Source: JBHPHI01 sp042569595 (GTDB lineage Bacteria > Patescibacteriota > Microgenomatia > UBA1400 > 2-01-FULL-45-11). From it: DNA of 36,502 nt. The notes beneath the pieces were generated by a model. That model ran no database searches. It was not told where the DNA came from and saw only the letters and a list, made by a program, of their open reading frames with translations. The translations under genes were made by a program, and so were the position numbers. Of the stretch, positions 16,900 through 23,417 are shown one piece after another; within the stretch, counting starts at the first letter, position 1, and each line of letters begins with the position of its first letter. Where the stretch lies: positions 1 to 36,502 of the forward strand of contig JBHPHI010000009.1 in NCBI GenBank assembly GCA_042569595.1, in the 5' to 3' direction.

Positions 16900-17268
16900 A
16901 TGGGAAAAGTTAATAAAAAAGAAATAGTAATACGCTGGATTCCGCCAATTATTTGGTCAGGAGTTATTTTTGCGCTATCTTCATACAGTACGCTTCCAGG
17001 GCCCAAAATTATTTGGTGGGATTTCGTATTCAAAAAATCAGCACATATGTTTATGTATGCAGTTTTGTTTTTACTTATTCAAAGATCAATAAACTGGAAA
17101 AATAAAATCAAAAGATATTCACTATCCATGATTCTTACGATCCTTTTTGCATTTTCAGATGAATATCATCAGTCATTTGTTTTGGGCAGAACAGCATTAT
17201 TGTCAGACGTGGGTTACGACTCACTTGGAGCCTCTTTGATGTTATTGAAATTAAAACATCTTATTTAA
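16900..17268 (+). CDS. VanZ-like integral membrane protein
   Basis: A 122-residue membrane protein with about four helices (roughly 14-27, 48-62, 72-86, 104-118). It shows the VanZ-family pattern: PPIIWSGVIFALSS at the start, then KKSAHMFMYAVLFLLI, then a conserved acidic/His stretch FSDEYHQSFVLGRTALLSDV, then DSLGASLM. The VanZ family is named after a gene linked to teicoplanin resistance, but most members have no known function and are probably envelope-related. The stop codon overlaps the tsaE start by one base, so it is in one transcript with tsaE and tsaB. Confidence 0.88.
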   Translation: MGKVNKKEIVIRWIPPIIWSGVIFALSSYSTLPGPKIIWWDFVFKKSAHMFMYAVLFLLIQRSINWKNKIKRYSLSMILTILFAFSDEYHQSFVLGRTALLSDVGYDSLGASLMLLKLKHLI

Positions 17269-17696
17269 TGCAAGTAGTTATCACAAACTCTCCAGAAGAA
17301 ACAGAAAAATTCGCACACGATTTTGCCAAAACGCTAAAGCCCGGATCAGTGATTGCTTTGCATGGAGAACTGGGCGGAGGAAAAACCACTTTTACAAGGG
17401 GTTTGGCAAAGGGTTTAGGGGTAGAAGATAGGGTTTCAAGTCCAACATTTGTTCTCATGAGAGATTATGATCTTCCCAAAAAAGACGGGAGTAAGTTGCA
17501 TCATTTAGATTTATATAGGATAAATTCATCAGATGAATTAAGGTCGTTAGATTTGGATGAGTTAGTAAATCAAGAAACAAACATATTTGTTATCGAATGG
17601 GCAGAAAAGGCAGACAAAAAAGAACTCGAAAAAGCAATACATATAGATTTTGAAGTACTTGAAGAGAACAAAAGAAAAATCACAGTCAACTCATGA
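17268..17696 (+). CDS. tsaE: tRNA threonylcarbamoyladenosine biosynthesis ATPase TsaE
   Basis: TsaE is the small ATPase that works with TsaB and TsaD to make t6A at position 37 of tRNAs reading ANN codons. The 142-residue protein shows Walker A HGELGGGKTTFTRGLAKGLG, then VSSPTFVLMRDYD, then LHHLDLYRINSSDEL and VIEWAEKAD, all typical of the family. The length is normal. It overlaps the VanZ-like gene by one base and tsaB by four (ATGA), consistent with coupled translation. tsaD is not in the window. Confidence 0.96.
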   Translation: MQVVITNSPEETEKFAHDFAKTLKPGSVIALHGELGGGKTTFTRGLAKGLGVEDRVSSPTFVLMRDYDLPKKDGSKLHHLDLYRINSSDELRSLDLDELVNQETNIFVIEWAEKADKKELEKAIHIDFEVLEENKRKITVNS

Positions 17697-18016
17697 AATT
17701 ATTCTTAAACACTTCCGACAATTTAAAAACTATTGTTAAGCTAGACGATAATAATTATGAATTTGAGTACAAATCCCCTCGAGATCAAAATGTCATGGGC
17801 GCACTCTTGGATTCTCTAGAAAATGAGCAAAAAGATCTGACTAACATTACAGAAGTAGAAGTATTTACGGGCCCCGGATCTTTCACGGGTCTTCGAGTTG
17901 GTATAAGTATTGCAAACGCACTTAGTTTTGCCTTAAACATTCCCATAAACGGAGAGAAAGCAGGCACAGTTATAAATCCTTATTATGGAAAAGAACCGAA
18001 TATCACCAAGAAATAA
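17693..18016 (+). CDS. tsaB: Short TsaB-like protein (N-terminal domain only)
   Basis: TsaB is the scaffold that binds TsaD and TsaE in t6A synthesis. The key family motif is clear: FTGPGSFTGLRVGISIANALSF at about residues 59-80. The frame ends at 107 residues, about half the usual TsaB length (roughly 220-230). The second ASKHA-type domain is therefore missing. The sequence before the stop, INPYYGKEPNITKK, is unrelated to the normal continuation. The gene sits after tsaE with an ATGA overlap. A promoter for the next gene begins within 10 bases of the stop, so there is no room for a lost C-terminal half. This may be a lineage-specific minimal form rather than damage. Confidence 0.85.
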   Translation: MKLFLNTSDNLKTIVKLDDNNYEFEYKSPRDQNVMGALLDSLENEQKDLTNITEVEVFTGPGSFTGLRVGISIANALSFALNIPINGEKAGTVINPYYGKEPNITKK

Positions 18017-18024
18017 CCTATAAT

Positions 18025-18054
18025 TTCACAAAAATTGACAAAAAATGCTATAAT
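18025..18054 (+). promoter_or_regulatory. Strong extended -10 promoter for the surface locus
   Basis: TTCACA (18025-18030) and a perfect TATAAT (18049-18054) have an 18-base spacer. A TG dinucleotide one base before the -10 box (TGCTATAAT) makes an extended -10 element. A second TATAATTT lies 30 bases upstream (18019-18026). Predicted transcription starts near 18061, leaving a leader of about 38 bases that contains GGAG (18089-18092), 6 bases before GTG 18099. Confidence 0.6.
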
Positions 18055-18098
18055 TTAACCAAATTCTGCCCAGAGTTATTATTTTGTTGGAGATAAAG

Positions 18099-19163
18099 GT
18101 GAAAAATTTACTAAAATTCACTCCTTTCCTTCTAGTCATATCCCTTCTTGTGGGCATGAATGTAGGAAAAGTGAGTGCGGATCAAGAACAGGTGACAATA
18201 TGTCATGCTACTTCAAGTCAAGAAAATCCATATACACAAATTACAGCTGCTTATCCATCAATTTATGGGCAAGCAGGCCACTTTAGTGAACCGGGAACCC
18301 CCAACTCTGGACACGAAGATGATTATGAAGGTCCATGCACATGTGAAGATCTAGGGAATTGCCCATCACCAAGCCCATCACCATCCCCAAGTCCTTCACC
18401 TTCACCATCCCCAAGTCCATCACCAAGCCCTTCACCATCACCAAGCCCTTCACCATCACCAAGCCCTTCACCATCACCAAGCCCATCACCATCCCCAAGT
18501 CCAACACCACCTCCAATATGTGAAGAGGTGACATGGACATGCAACCAATGCCAAACGCTAGGTGATGATCTTTGTTATGAAAATAAAGAGTCATACTGTA
18601 GTAAAAATCATGAGTGTGGTTGGGTATCAAGTTGTGGAGAGGGCCTATTTACAAGACTATTTGATAGGGAATGCTCTAGAGAGTGGGTTTGTGAAGATAA
18701 ATGTGAGCAGCCAGAAGGAAAAGTTTTGGGTGTTTGGTTAGATGATCCGGGATGTGGAGGAACTTTCACGGTAAATGCTCAGTACAAAGAAGATGGCAAT
18801 CCAAAAGTGGGATTAGCAGTTGAGCTTGTTTACAAAACCCAACACCAATACAGGACAACTGATTCTGAAGGAAAGGTCTCTGCGAGTTTCAACTATCAAG
18901 GTCAGGAGGACGCAGTTGTAAAGGCTGCAGGATACCCAGACAAAACTATCGAACCTAGACTAAGTGATAGTTGTGAGCCCTCTGAAAAAGAAGAAATTGG
19001 TGGTCAAGTATTAGGCGCTACAACTATAGCTCAAGGCCAAGTATTAGGAGCATCCACCATGGCTGAAACCGGAGCAGAAGATGCTTACGCCCTCCTATTT
19101 TCTATCGGATCCCTTATGCTAAGCTTAGGTCTAAAGCCCTATGCTCTCAAAAAAGTTAACTAA
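18099..19163 (+). CDS. Ser-Pro-repeat surface protein with MAETG sorting signal
   Basis: Likely substrate of the adjacent sortase. I chose GTG 18099 because GGAG (18089-18092) is well spaced and because the signal peptide starts there (VKNLLKFTPFLLVISLLVG, cleavage near SADQ). The mature part has a short domain beginning QVTICHATSSQENPYTQI (about 30-85). A Ser-Pro dipeptide stalk follows (about residues 89-139). Next is a Cys-rich module (about 140-205, with CNQCQTLGDDLCYENK), then a beta domain (about 215-290, GCGGTFTVNAQYKEDGNP) resembling a carboxypeptidase-regulatory/Big-like fold. The C-terminus is MAETG (residues 321-325), a hydrophobic stretch and a basic end (KPYALKKVN), matching a class E-like LAxTG sorting signal. 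The sortase gene begins inside its 3' end, overlapping by 23 bases. Confidence 0.85.
   Translation: MKNLLKFTPFLLVISLLVGMNVGKVSADQEQVTICHATSSQENPYTQITAAYPSIYGQAGHFSEPGTPNSGHEDDYEGPCTCEDLGNCPSPSPSPSPSPSPSPSPSPSPSPSPSPSPSPSPSPSPSPSPSPSPSPTPPPICEEVTWTCNQCQTLGDDLCYENKESYCSKNHECGWVSSCGEGLFTRLFDRECSREWVCEDKCEQPEGKVLGVWLDDPGCGGTFTVNAQYKEDGNPKVGLAVELVYKTQHQYRTTDSEGKVSASFNYQGQEDAVVKAAGYPDKTIEPRLSDSCEPSEKEEIGGQVLGATTIAQGQVLGASTMAETGAEDAYALLFSIGSLMLSLGLKPYALKKVN
18363..18515 (+). repeat. Ser-Pro codon repeat tract
   Basis: About 150 bases of near-perfect hexamer repeats (variants of CCATCA, CCAAGC, CCTTCA) encode a run of Ser-Pro dipeptides ending in TPPP. The tract also contains larger units, such as CCATCACCAAGCCCTTCA repeated in tandem. 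Such DNA can change copy number by slippage, so stalk length may vary between cells. Assemblies may collapse it. Confidence 0.9.
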
Positions 19164-19728
19164 AAAAACAAAAAAATTATACAAATCCCTAGACTCAGCT
19201 GAAAAGCGAAGTCTGGGGTTTGTTTTGGTTGGATTACTTCTCATCTCTCTAGTAACTATTCACAGGGTGTACAACGTAAAAAGATTATCTTTTAATACAG
19301 CAGACGAGCACTTGATAATCAGCGATAATCCACCACCAGTTTTTATGGAAATTCCAAAATTTAAAGTCAAAAAAAATATAACTCCTGCGTCGATTTCAAA
19401 TCAAATATGGCAAATAGATGAACACAATGCAAACCATCTATCTACATCAGCTTCCCCGGGAGATAATGGAAACATTGTTATATATGGTCACAATAGTAAT
19501 ATAGTTTTTGGACCCCTAAGATGGGTAAGTGTGGGAGACGAAGTAGAGATAACATCAGCAGATGACATTAAATATAAATACATCATTTCTGAGATCATCG
19601 AAACTGATGCAGATGACATCCAATGGGTTTCTCCAAAACAGGAAGAAATCCTCACCCTTTATACATGCTCAGGATTTCTAAATAAAAAACGACATGTTGT
19701 TGTTGCAAGGCCCCTAGGGTTTAATTAG
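19141..19728 (+). CDS. Sortase with intact His-Cys-Arg active site
   Basis: A 195-residue membrane transpeptidase. The N-terminus is basic and followed by a membrane helix (about 25-42). The sortase barrel runs from about 65 to 193. It shows VIYGHNSN with catalytic His117, EEILTLYTCSGF with Cys176 and NKKRHVVVA with Arg184. Sortases cut LPxTG/LAxTG-type signals and join the protein to peptidoglycan or to other subunits. The upstream overlapping gene encodes a MAETG-type substrate, so the pair is probably dedicated. The motif order and small size fit the class E/D/F range, but I cannot assign the class firmly. Confidence 0.93.
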   Translation: MLSKKLTKKTKKLYKSLDSAEKRSLGFVLVGLLLISLVTIHRVYNVKRLSFNTADEHLIISDNPPPVFMEIPKFKVKKNITPASISNQIWQIDEHNANHLSTSASPGDNGNIVIYGHNSNIVFGPLRWVSVGDEVEITSADDIKYKYIISEIIETDADDIQWVSPKQEEILTLYTCSGFLNKKRHVVVARPLGFN

Positions 19729-19731
19729 CCC

Positions 19732-19760
19732 TTCAAATCCCACAACCTCTTCATCATAAT
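19732..19760 (+). promoter_or_regulatory. Possible promoter for the Cys-less sortase gene
   Basis: TTCAAA (19732-19737) and CATAAT (19755-19760) have a 17-base spacer. The -10 box ends 6 bases before ATG 19767. No Shine-Dalgarno sequence is present, so the transcript would be leaderless. Confidence 0.4.
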
Positions 19761-19766
19761 AAACAC

Positions 19767-20372
19767 ATGAAAGTATTTTTTGATCTTTTTATAAAAAGCA
19801 CAATACTAGTCTTTGTTGGGGTGTTTATTTACCTTTCCCCATATATATTTCAAGAAGTAAGGTATTTAGTAAAACCTTATGAAGAATTTCAAGTGGTAGA
19901 TAATAGCGAAGAAAGCATGCTTGATACTGGCTCGAGTAGAGTCATAAAACCAGTTGATACAGACTTTGGAATTATAGTTCCAAAACTAGGAATAAGCGCC
20001 GCAGTTTTAAACTATGAAGACATGGGTGATTTTTCAGAAGAAGAAAAGGGTGGTGTATATAAGGTTTCAAACTCCTATAAACCAGGATCTTTAGGAGAAG
20101 TGATATTGCACACCTTTGCCTCAAAATCAGAGCTTATGAATAGAAAAAGCGCTACGTATTATTTACTTCACCGACTAAAAGAGGAAGACAATATTATTCT
20201 TTACTACAAAGACGACAGATTTGACTACCAAATAGTAGACAAAGAAGTGGTTCCGGCTGATGCGTATGATAAATATCAATCTCAACAAAATAATGAATTA
20301 AGGTTGGTTTCAAACTGGCCACCCGGCATGTCTTCTCAGAAAATAATTATCTACGCCACTCAAGTTAACTGA
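19767..20372 (+). CDS. Sortase-family protein lacking catalytic Cys (pseudosortase)
   Basis: A 201-residue membrane protein with one N-terminal helix (about 9-28) and a sortase-like barrel (about 62-198). Family features are PVDTDFGIIVPKLGISAAV, EVILHTFAS with the His position kept (His115), and LRLVSNWPPGMSSQKIIIYA at the end. In active sortases of this type the last segment reads roughly LVTCWPPGTxxxRLIVYA. Here the Cys is Asn183 and the Arg is probably Lys192. The frame is otherwise intact and the fold motifs are well kept, so it looks like a maintained non-catalytic homologue rather than decay. It lies directly downstream of an intact sortase, suggesting a partner, substrate-presenting or regulatory role. 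Confidence 0.83.
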   Translation: MKVFFDLFIKSTILVFVGVFIYLSPYIFQEVRYLVKPYEEFQVVDNSEESMLDTGSSRVIKPVDTDFGIIVPKLGISAAVLNYEDMGDFSEEEKGGVYKVSNSYKPGSLGEVILHTFASKSELMNRKSATYYLLHRLKEEDNIILYYKDDRFDYQIVDKEVVPADAYDKYQSQQNNELRLVSNWPPGMSSQKIIIYATQVN

Positions 20373-20410
20373 TTTTTTATAGCAATCTTTCATTAATATA
20401 TCGGACCATA

Positions 20411-20438
20411 TTGACAACGTTTCCCAATTTGATACGCT
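20411..20438 (+). promoter_or_regulatory. Promoter with consensus -35 for the TasA-like gene leader
   Basis: A perfect TTGACA (20411-20416) is followed 16 bases later by TACGCT (20433-20438). Transcription would start near 20445 and give a leader of about 118 bases before ATG 20563. The -10 box is weak. Confidence 0.45.
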
Positions 20439-20496
20439 AGCAAAAGCCTACCCAGAAAAAATAATGATTGTAAATAATTCACTATATCAACGTGTG

Positions 20497-20520
20497 AACC
20501 AGCCGACTGCTGGTTTTTTT
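20497..20520 (+). terminator. Rho-independent terminator inside the TasA-like leader
   Basis: A 7-bp stem AACCAGC (20497-20503) / GCTGGTT (20509-20515) with loop CGACT is followed by a run of T (20514-20520). It lies between the promoter at 20411-20438 and the TasA-like start at 20563. It could be an attenuator, or it could end a short transcript. A 27-codon open frame (20464-20547) crosses it. Confidence 0.75.
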
Positions 20521-20562
20521 GTACACAAAATTATTTTGTCTTTTTGAAGGGAGGTGAGAAGA

Positions 20563-21177
20563 ATGAAAAAAATTGTTTTAAGCTTAGCAATGATTAGTTT
20601 AGTCAGTTACGCAGCTTTCAATGCCACAATGGCTCTCTTCTCAGATACCGAAACGAGCACGGGAAACACTTTTACTGCAGGCAGCTTAGACCTAGATGTT
20701 GATGGCAACAATGGGACTAACACGGTTAAATTCACGGTTTCAAACATGAGGCCAGGGAATCAACCAAAAGGAACATACACCTTAAATAATGTTGGAACAT
20801 TAAATGGGTACCTTGATCTTGAAAGTATCTCCGTTTCCAATAATGAAAATAGTTGTTTGGAGCCAGAAAGTGATGATGGAGATGTTACATGCAACAGCCC
20901 AGGACCAGGAGAAGGTGAGTTACAGGACGTAGTAAACATGCGATTATTCATGGATTACGGCTGTGATGGTTGGATTAGTGTTGGAGACGATGTGTTTTAC
21001 AACGGACCAACAGGATCAGTTGCGGGCAGTTATGACCTAGATGAACTTATTACTGCTGGAGGCAACACATGCATGGTTGCATTATTTGATTGGTGGAATA
21101 CTGCCGATGACAATAAAGCCATGGGCGATGATATGACTTTAGACATGACGTTTGAATTACTTCAAACAGCAGACTAA
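20563..21177 (+). CDS. TasA/camelysin-like secreted protein (SipW-type signal)
   Basis: A 204-residue exported protein, probably the main product of this locus. The signal peptide (residues 1-24) ends NATMA and is followed by LFSDTETSTGNTFTAG. This is the hallmark of proteins cut by SipW-type signal peptidases (TasA, camelysin/CalY). The next part, SLDLDVDGNNGTN and FTVSNMRPGNQPKGTY, matches the start of the TasA/camelysin beta-sandwich. The Cys pairs at about 102-115 (SCLEPE and VTCNSP) and at about 140 and 171 may form disulfides. ATG 20563 is chosen because AGGGAGGTGA (20548-20557), one of the strongest Shine-Dalgarno sequences here, lies 5 bases upstream. An in-frame GTG at 20554 falls inside it. 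TasA relatives form matrix fibres, so a fibre role is inferred. Confidence 0.87.
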   Translation: MKKIVLSLAMISLVSYAAFNATMALFSDTETSTGNTFTAGSLDLDVDGNNGTNTVKFTVSNMRPGNQPKGTYTLNNVGTLNGYLDLESISVSNNENSCLEPESDDGDVTCNSPGPGEGELQDVVNMRLFMDYGCDGWISVGDDVFYNGPTGSVAGSYDLDELITAGGNTCMVALFDWWNTADDNKAMGDDMTLDMTFELLQTAD

Positions 21178-21196
21178 TAGTTATTTTGTCTTTACT

Positions 21197-21220
21197 CTCC
21201 CCCCGATTATTCGGGAGGAG
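21197..21220 (+). promoter_or_regulatory. Stable hairpin between TasA-like and signal peptidase genes
   Basis: Bases 21197-21206 pair with 21211-21220 (nine pairs, one C-A mismatch, loop TTAT). The 3' arm is rich in GGGAGGAG. There is no T run, so it is not a normal terminator. It may stabilise the upstream mRNA or lower read-through to the peptidase gene, whose own AAGGA (21225-21229) follows. Confidence 0.5.
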
Positions 21221-21234
21221 AACTAAGGACATAA

Positions 21235-21801
21235 ATGAAAAATAAAATAAAAATAGCTACAAATATTATTTGGGGATTATTGGTCATCCTTATTATTCTT
21301 ATTGGATTTTCTACCCTCCCAATTCCAGGAAACTACAAACTTTATTCTGTACTGAGTGGATCCATGGAACCAGCTCTTCGCAAAGGAAGTGTTGTGATTG
21401 TAAAGCCGGTAGATTATTACAACCTAAACGACATAATCACCATGAGCATTCCTAACTCCAAAGATACTGTTACTCACAGAATTACAAAGGTGGAAACCGT
21501 AGACAATAAAACCCTATTCACCACCAAAGGAGATGCCAACGATGTTGCAGATCTAAAACCAACTGAGCAAGAAAATATTGTGGGAAGAGTCATGTTTAAA
21601 ATTCCATTACTGGGATATCCCATGAGTTTTACTAAAACAAAAGAAGGCTTGGTTATTTTGGTCATCATCCCTGCAACAATTATTGTTTACTCAGAAATTT
21701 TAAATATTAAAAAAGAAATAAAAAAGAAAATTCAATATAAAAAAGCTGTCAAAACTAGAAAAGAAAAACAACAGGAAATTCAGGAGGAACAAGAAGAATG
21801 A
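21235..21801 (+). CDS. sipW: SipW-type (ER-type) signal peptidase I
   Basis: A 188-residue membrane protease that would remove the signals of the neighbouring TasA-like and lamin-tail proteins. It has an N-terminal helix (about 8-27), the nucleophile motif LSGSMEPAL (Ser43) and TVTHRITKV with His81 in place of the Lys general base of ordinary bacterial LepB. The motif FTTKGDANDVAD (Asp100, Asp103) follows, then a C-terminal helix (about 137-155) and a very charged cytoplasmic tail. The Ser-His arrangement defines the archaeal/ER/SipW class. AAGGA precedes the ATG by 5 bases. The stop overlaps the next gene as ATGA. Confidence 0.94.
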   Translation: MKNKIKIATNIIWGLLVILIILIGFSTLPIPGNYKLYSVLSGSMEPALRKGSVVIVKPVDYYNLNDIITMSIPNSKDTVTHRITKVETVDNKTLFTTKGDANDVADLKPTEQENIVGRVMFKIPLLGYPMSFTKTKEGLVILVIIPATIIVYSEILNIKKEIKKKIQYKKAVKTRKEKQQEIQEEQEE

Positions 21802-23417
21802 AAAACCTCCTCAAATCAAAAATAAATCAAAGACTTTATAAAGCAACTCAAAATATTTTCAAAACTTTTGCGTTGTTGTTTATTTTATTAAACCCAGTAG
21901 TTTATTTCACAAATGCTTCCTATCAAGATACCGAAACATCTACCTCAAACACTTTTACTGCGGGATGCTGGGCCCCTCCAAGCGTGCCAGAACTTTCATA
22001 TCCTGCAAACAATTATTATTCTGGCCTAAACTCTACATGGGACAACAATCCGCATATGGATTGGAGCGACTCTACAGATTATTGCGACAACGGACCACTA
22101 CAATATCAGTACGAATCATACAGAGATGTTGGCTTAACACAGTTAGCATATAGATCATCTTGGTTAAACAACTCTTTTATTCCAGCTCCCGGTACTCCTG
22201 AAGGAAATTACTATTGGAGAGTAAGAGCCCGCGATCAAGAGGGTAGGGAAAGTGACTTTTCTAGTCCTTGGTTGTTAATTGTTGATCGGACTGCTCCATC
22301 TGTCCAAATCAATTTTCCCGGAGAAGGTAGTCAATTAAATGGAACTGTTAACGTTATGGGAACAATAACAGATCTCAACCCTCATCATTATTGGCTAGTT
22401 ATTGAAAATAGCTCAGGTAGTAAAGTTGCAGGTCCTGGAGTAGTAAACCACTCAACCTCAATAAGCAATCAAACTCTAATGTCTTGGGACACTACCACGG
22501 TTGCTGACGGACAATACACTATCAAGCTTGAAGCTCGTGACGCCGCAGGAAACAAGCAACCCAATCTATCTCCAGTTCCTACTGATCCCGGAGTTTATGG
22601 AGACTCTGTCCACTGGATAGTTGTGACAGTCAATAATACTTTAGGGTCATCTACAGCAGGAACAACCCCTTCAACAATTGCTTTAAATGAGATTTATCCA
22701 AACCCATATGGACCTGGAACAGATGACAATCCAATGCCAGAAGGAGAGTGGGTAGAGCTTTATAACCTAACAGGATCAGATGTAAATGTTTCAGGTTGGT
22801 ATTTATACGACGCTGTTAATAATGGGATCATGATTACGACATCAAATACAGGCTCTGGCAGCGCCACAGTTCCAGCCTCAGGGTACTTAGTTGTTTATTT
22901 GAATGGAGCATATACAAATGGTTGGTTAAATAATTCAGGAGATAGTGTCTCTCTATATAATGGACACATTTCCACAGGAAGCTTAATCGATACTCACACA
23001 TATTCAGGATCTGTTCCAGATGGCAAATCTATTGCCAGAATTCCAGATGGAACTGGGCCTTGGTACGATCCAATTCCAACTCCGGGTTCAGCCAATAAAC
23101 TAATTGACGATTCAAATCAGACCAACTTATCACTTTACTGGGATGGCCCATCATCTGTTGGATTTACTCTTTCAGGAGGAGGATTGAGTCAATTTAACAA
23201 CGCTTCTTACGCGATTACTTATAAATATCAAGAAGTTGATCAAGAAATATCAGGATCGCTGTTGGTAGACACAAACCCTCTTCAATTAAATGAAATAAAA
23301 TTACAGACATGTTCGGGAGGTGGAGCTTGTTTAAACCACCTCGGAGTTTCAGAAGTTAAAATAAAAGTAGATTTATTCGGAACAATTACTAGAACACACA
23401 CAGATCAAATAAACTAA
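21798..23417 (+). CDS. Large secreted lamin-tail/Ig-like protein with SipW-type signal
   Basis: A 539-residue exported protein. After a long signal peptide (to about residue 40, FTNA) comes SYQDTETSTSNTFTAG, nearly the same as in the TasA-like protein, so the same SipW-type peptidase should process it. An fn3-like or sugar-binding-like region follows (about 58-155, with YPANNYYSGL and YYWRVRARDQEGRESDFSS). Then comes a bacterial Ig-like domain (about 160-275, TAPSVQINFPGEGSQLNG) and a lamin-tail domain (about 293-435). The last has ALNEIYPNPYG, EGEWVELYNLTGS and DGKSIARIPDGTGPWYDPIP. A beta-rich C-terminal part has no membrane anchor or sorting signal. AGGAGGAAC lies a few bases before the start. 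It probably attaches to the TasA-like polymer or the wall. Confidence 0.87.
   Translation: MKNLLKSKINQRLYKATQNIFKTFALLFILLNPVVYFTNASYQDTETSTSNTFTAGCWAPPSVPELSYPANNYYSGLNSTWDNNPHMDWSDSTDYCDNGPLQYQYESYRDVGLTQLAYRSSWLNNSFIPAPGTPEGNYYWRVRARDQEGRESDFSSPWLLIVDRTAPSVQINFPGEGSQLNGTVNVMGTITDLNPHHYWLVIENSSGSKVAGPGVVNHSTSISNQTLMSWDTTTVADGQYTIKLEARDAAGNKQPNLSPVPTDPGVYGDSVHWIVVTVNNTLGSSTAGTTPSTIALNEIYPNPYGPGTDDNPMPEGEWVELYNLTGSDVNVSGWYLYDAVNNGIMITTSNTGSGSATVPASGYLVVYLNGAYTNGWLNNSGDSVSLYNGHISTGSLIDTHTYSGSVPDGKSIARIPDGTGPWYDPIPTPGSANKLIDDSNQTNLSLYWDGPSSVGFTLSGGGLSQFNNASYAITYKYQEVDQEISGSLLVDTNPLQLNEIKLQTCSGGGACLNHLGVSEVKIKVDLFGTITRTHTDQIN

Noticed and set aside
18035..18054. TTGACA at 18035-18040 as the -35 box of the TATAAT at 18049
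   Set aside because: The spacer is only 8 bases. TTCACA at 18025-18030 gives an 18-base spacer, and the extended -10 TG makes the -35 less important.
18363..18515. CRISPR-like or tandem-repeat array
   Set aside because: The repeats are short coding hexamers with no spacers; they encode Ser-Pro in the main frame. The long minus-strand frames here are shadows of the repeat.
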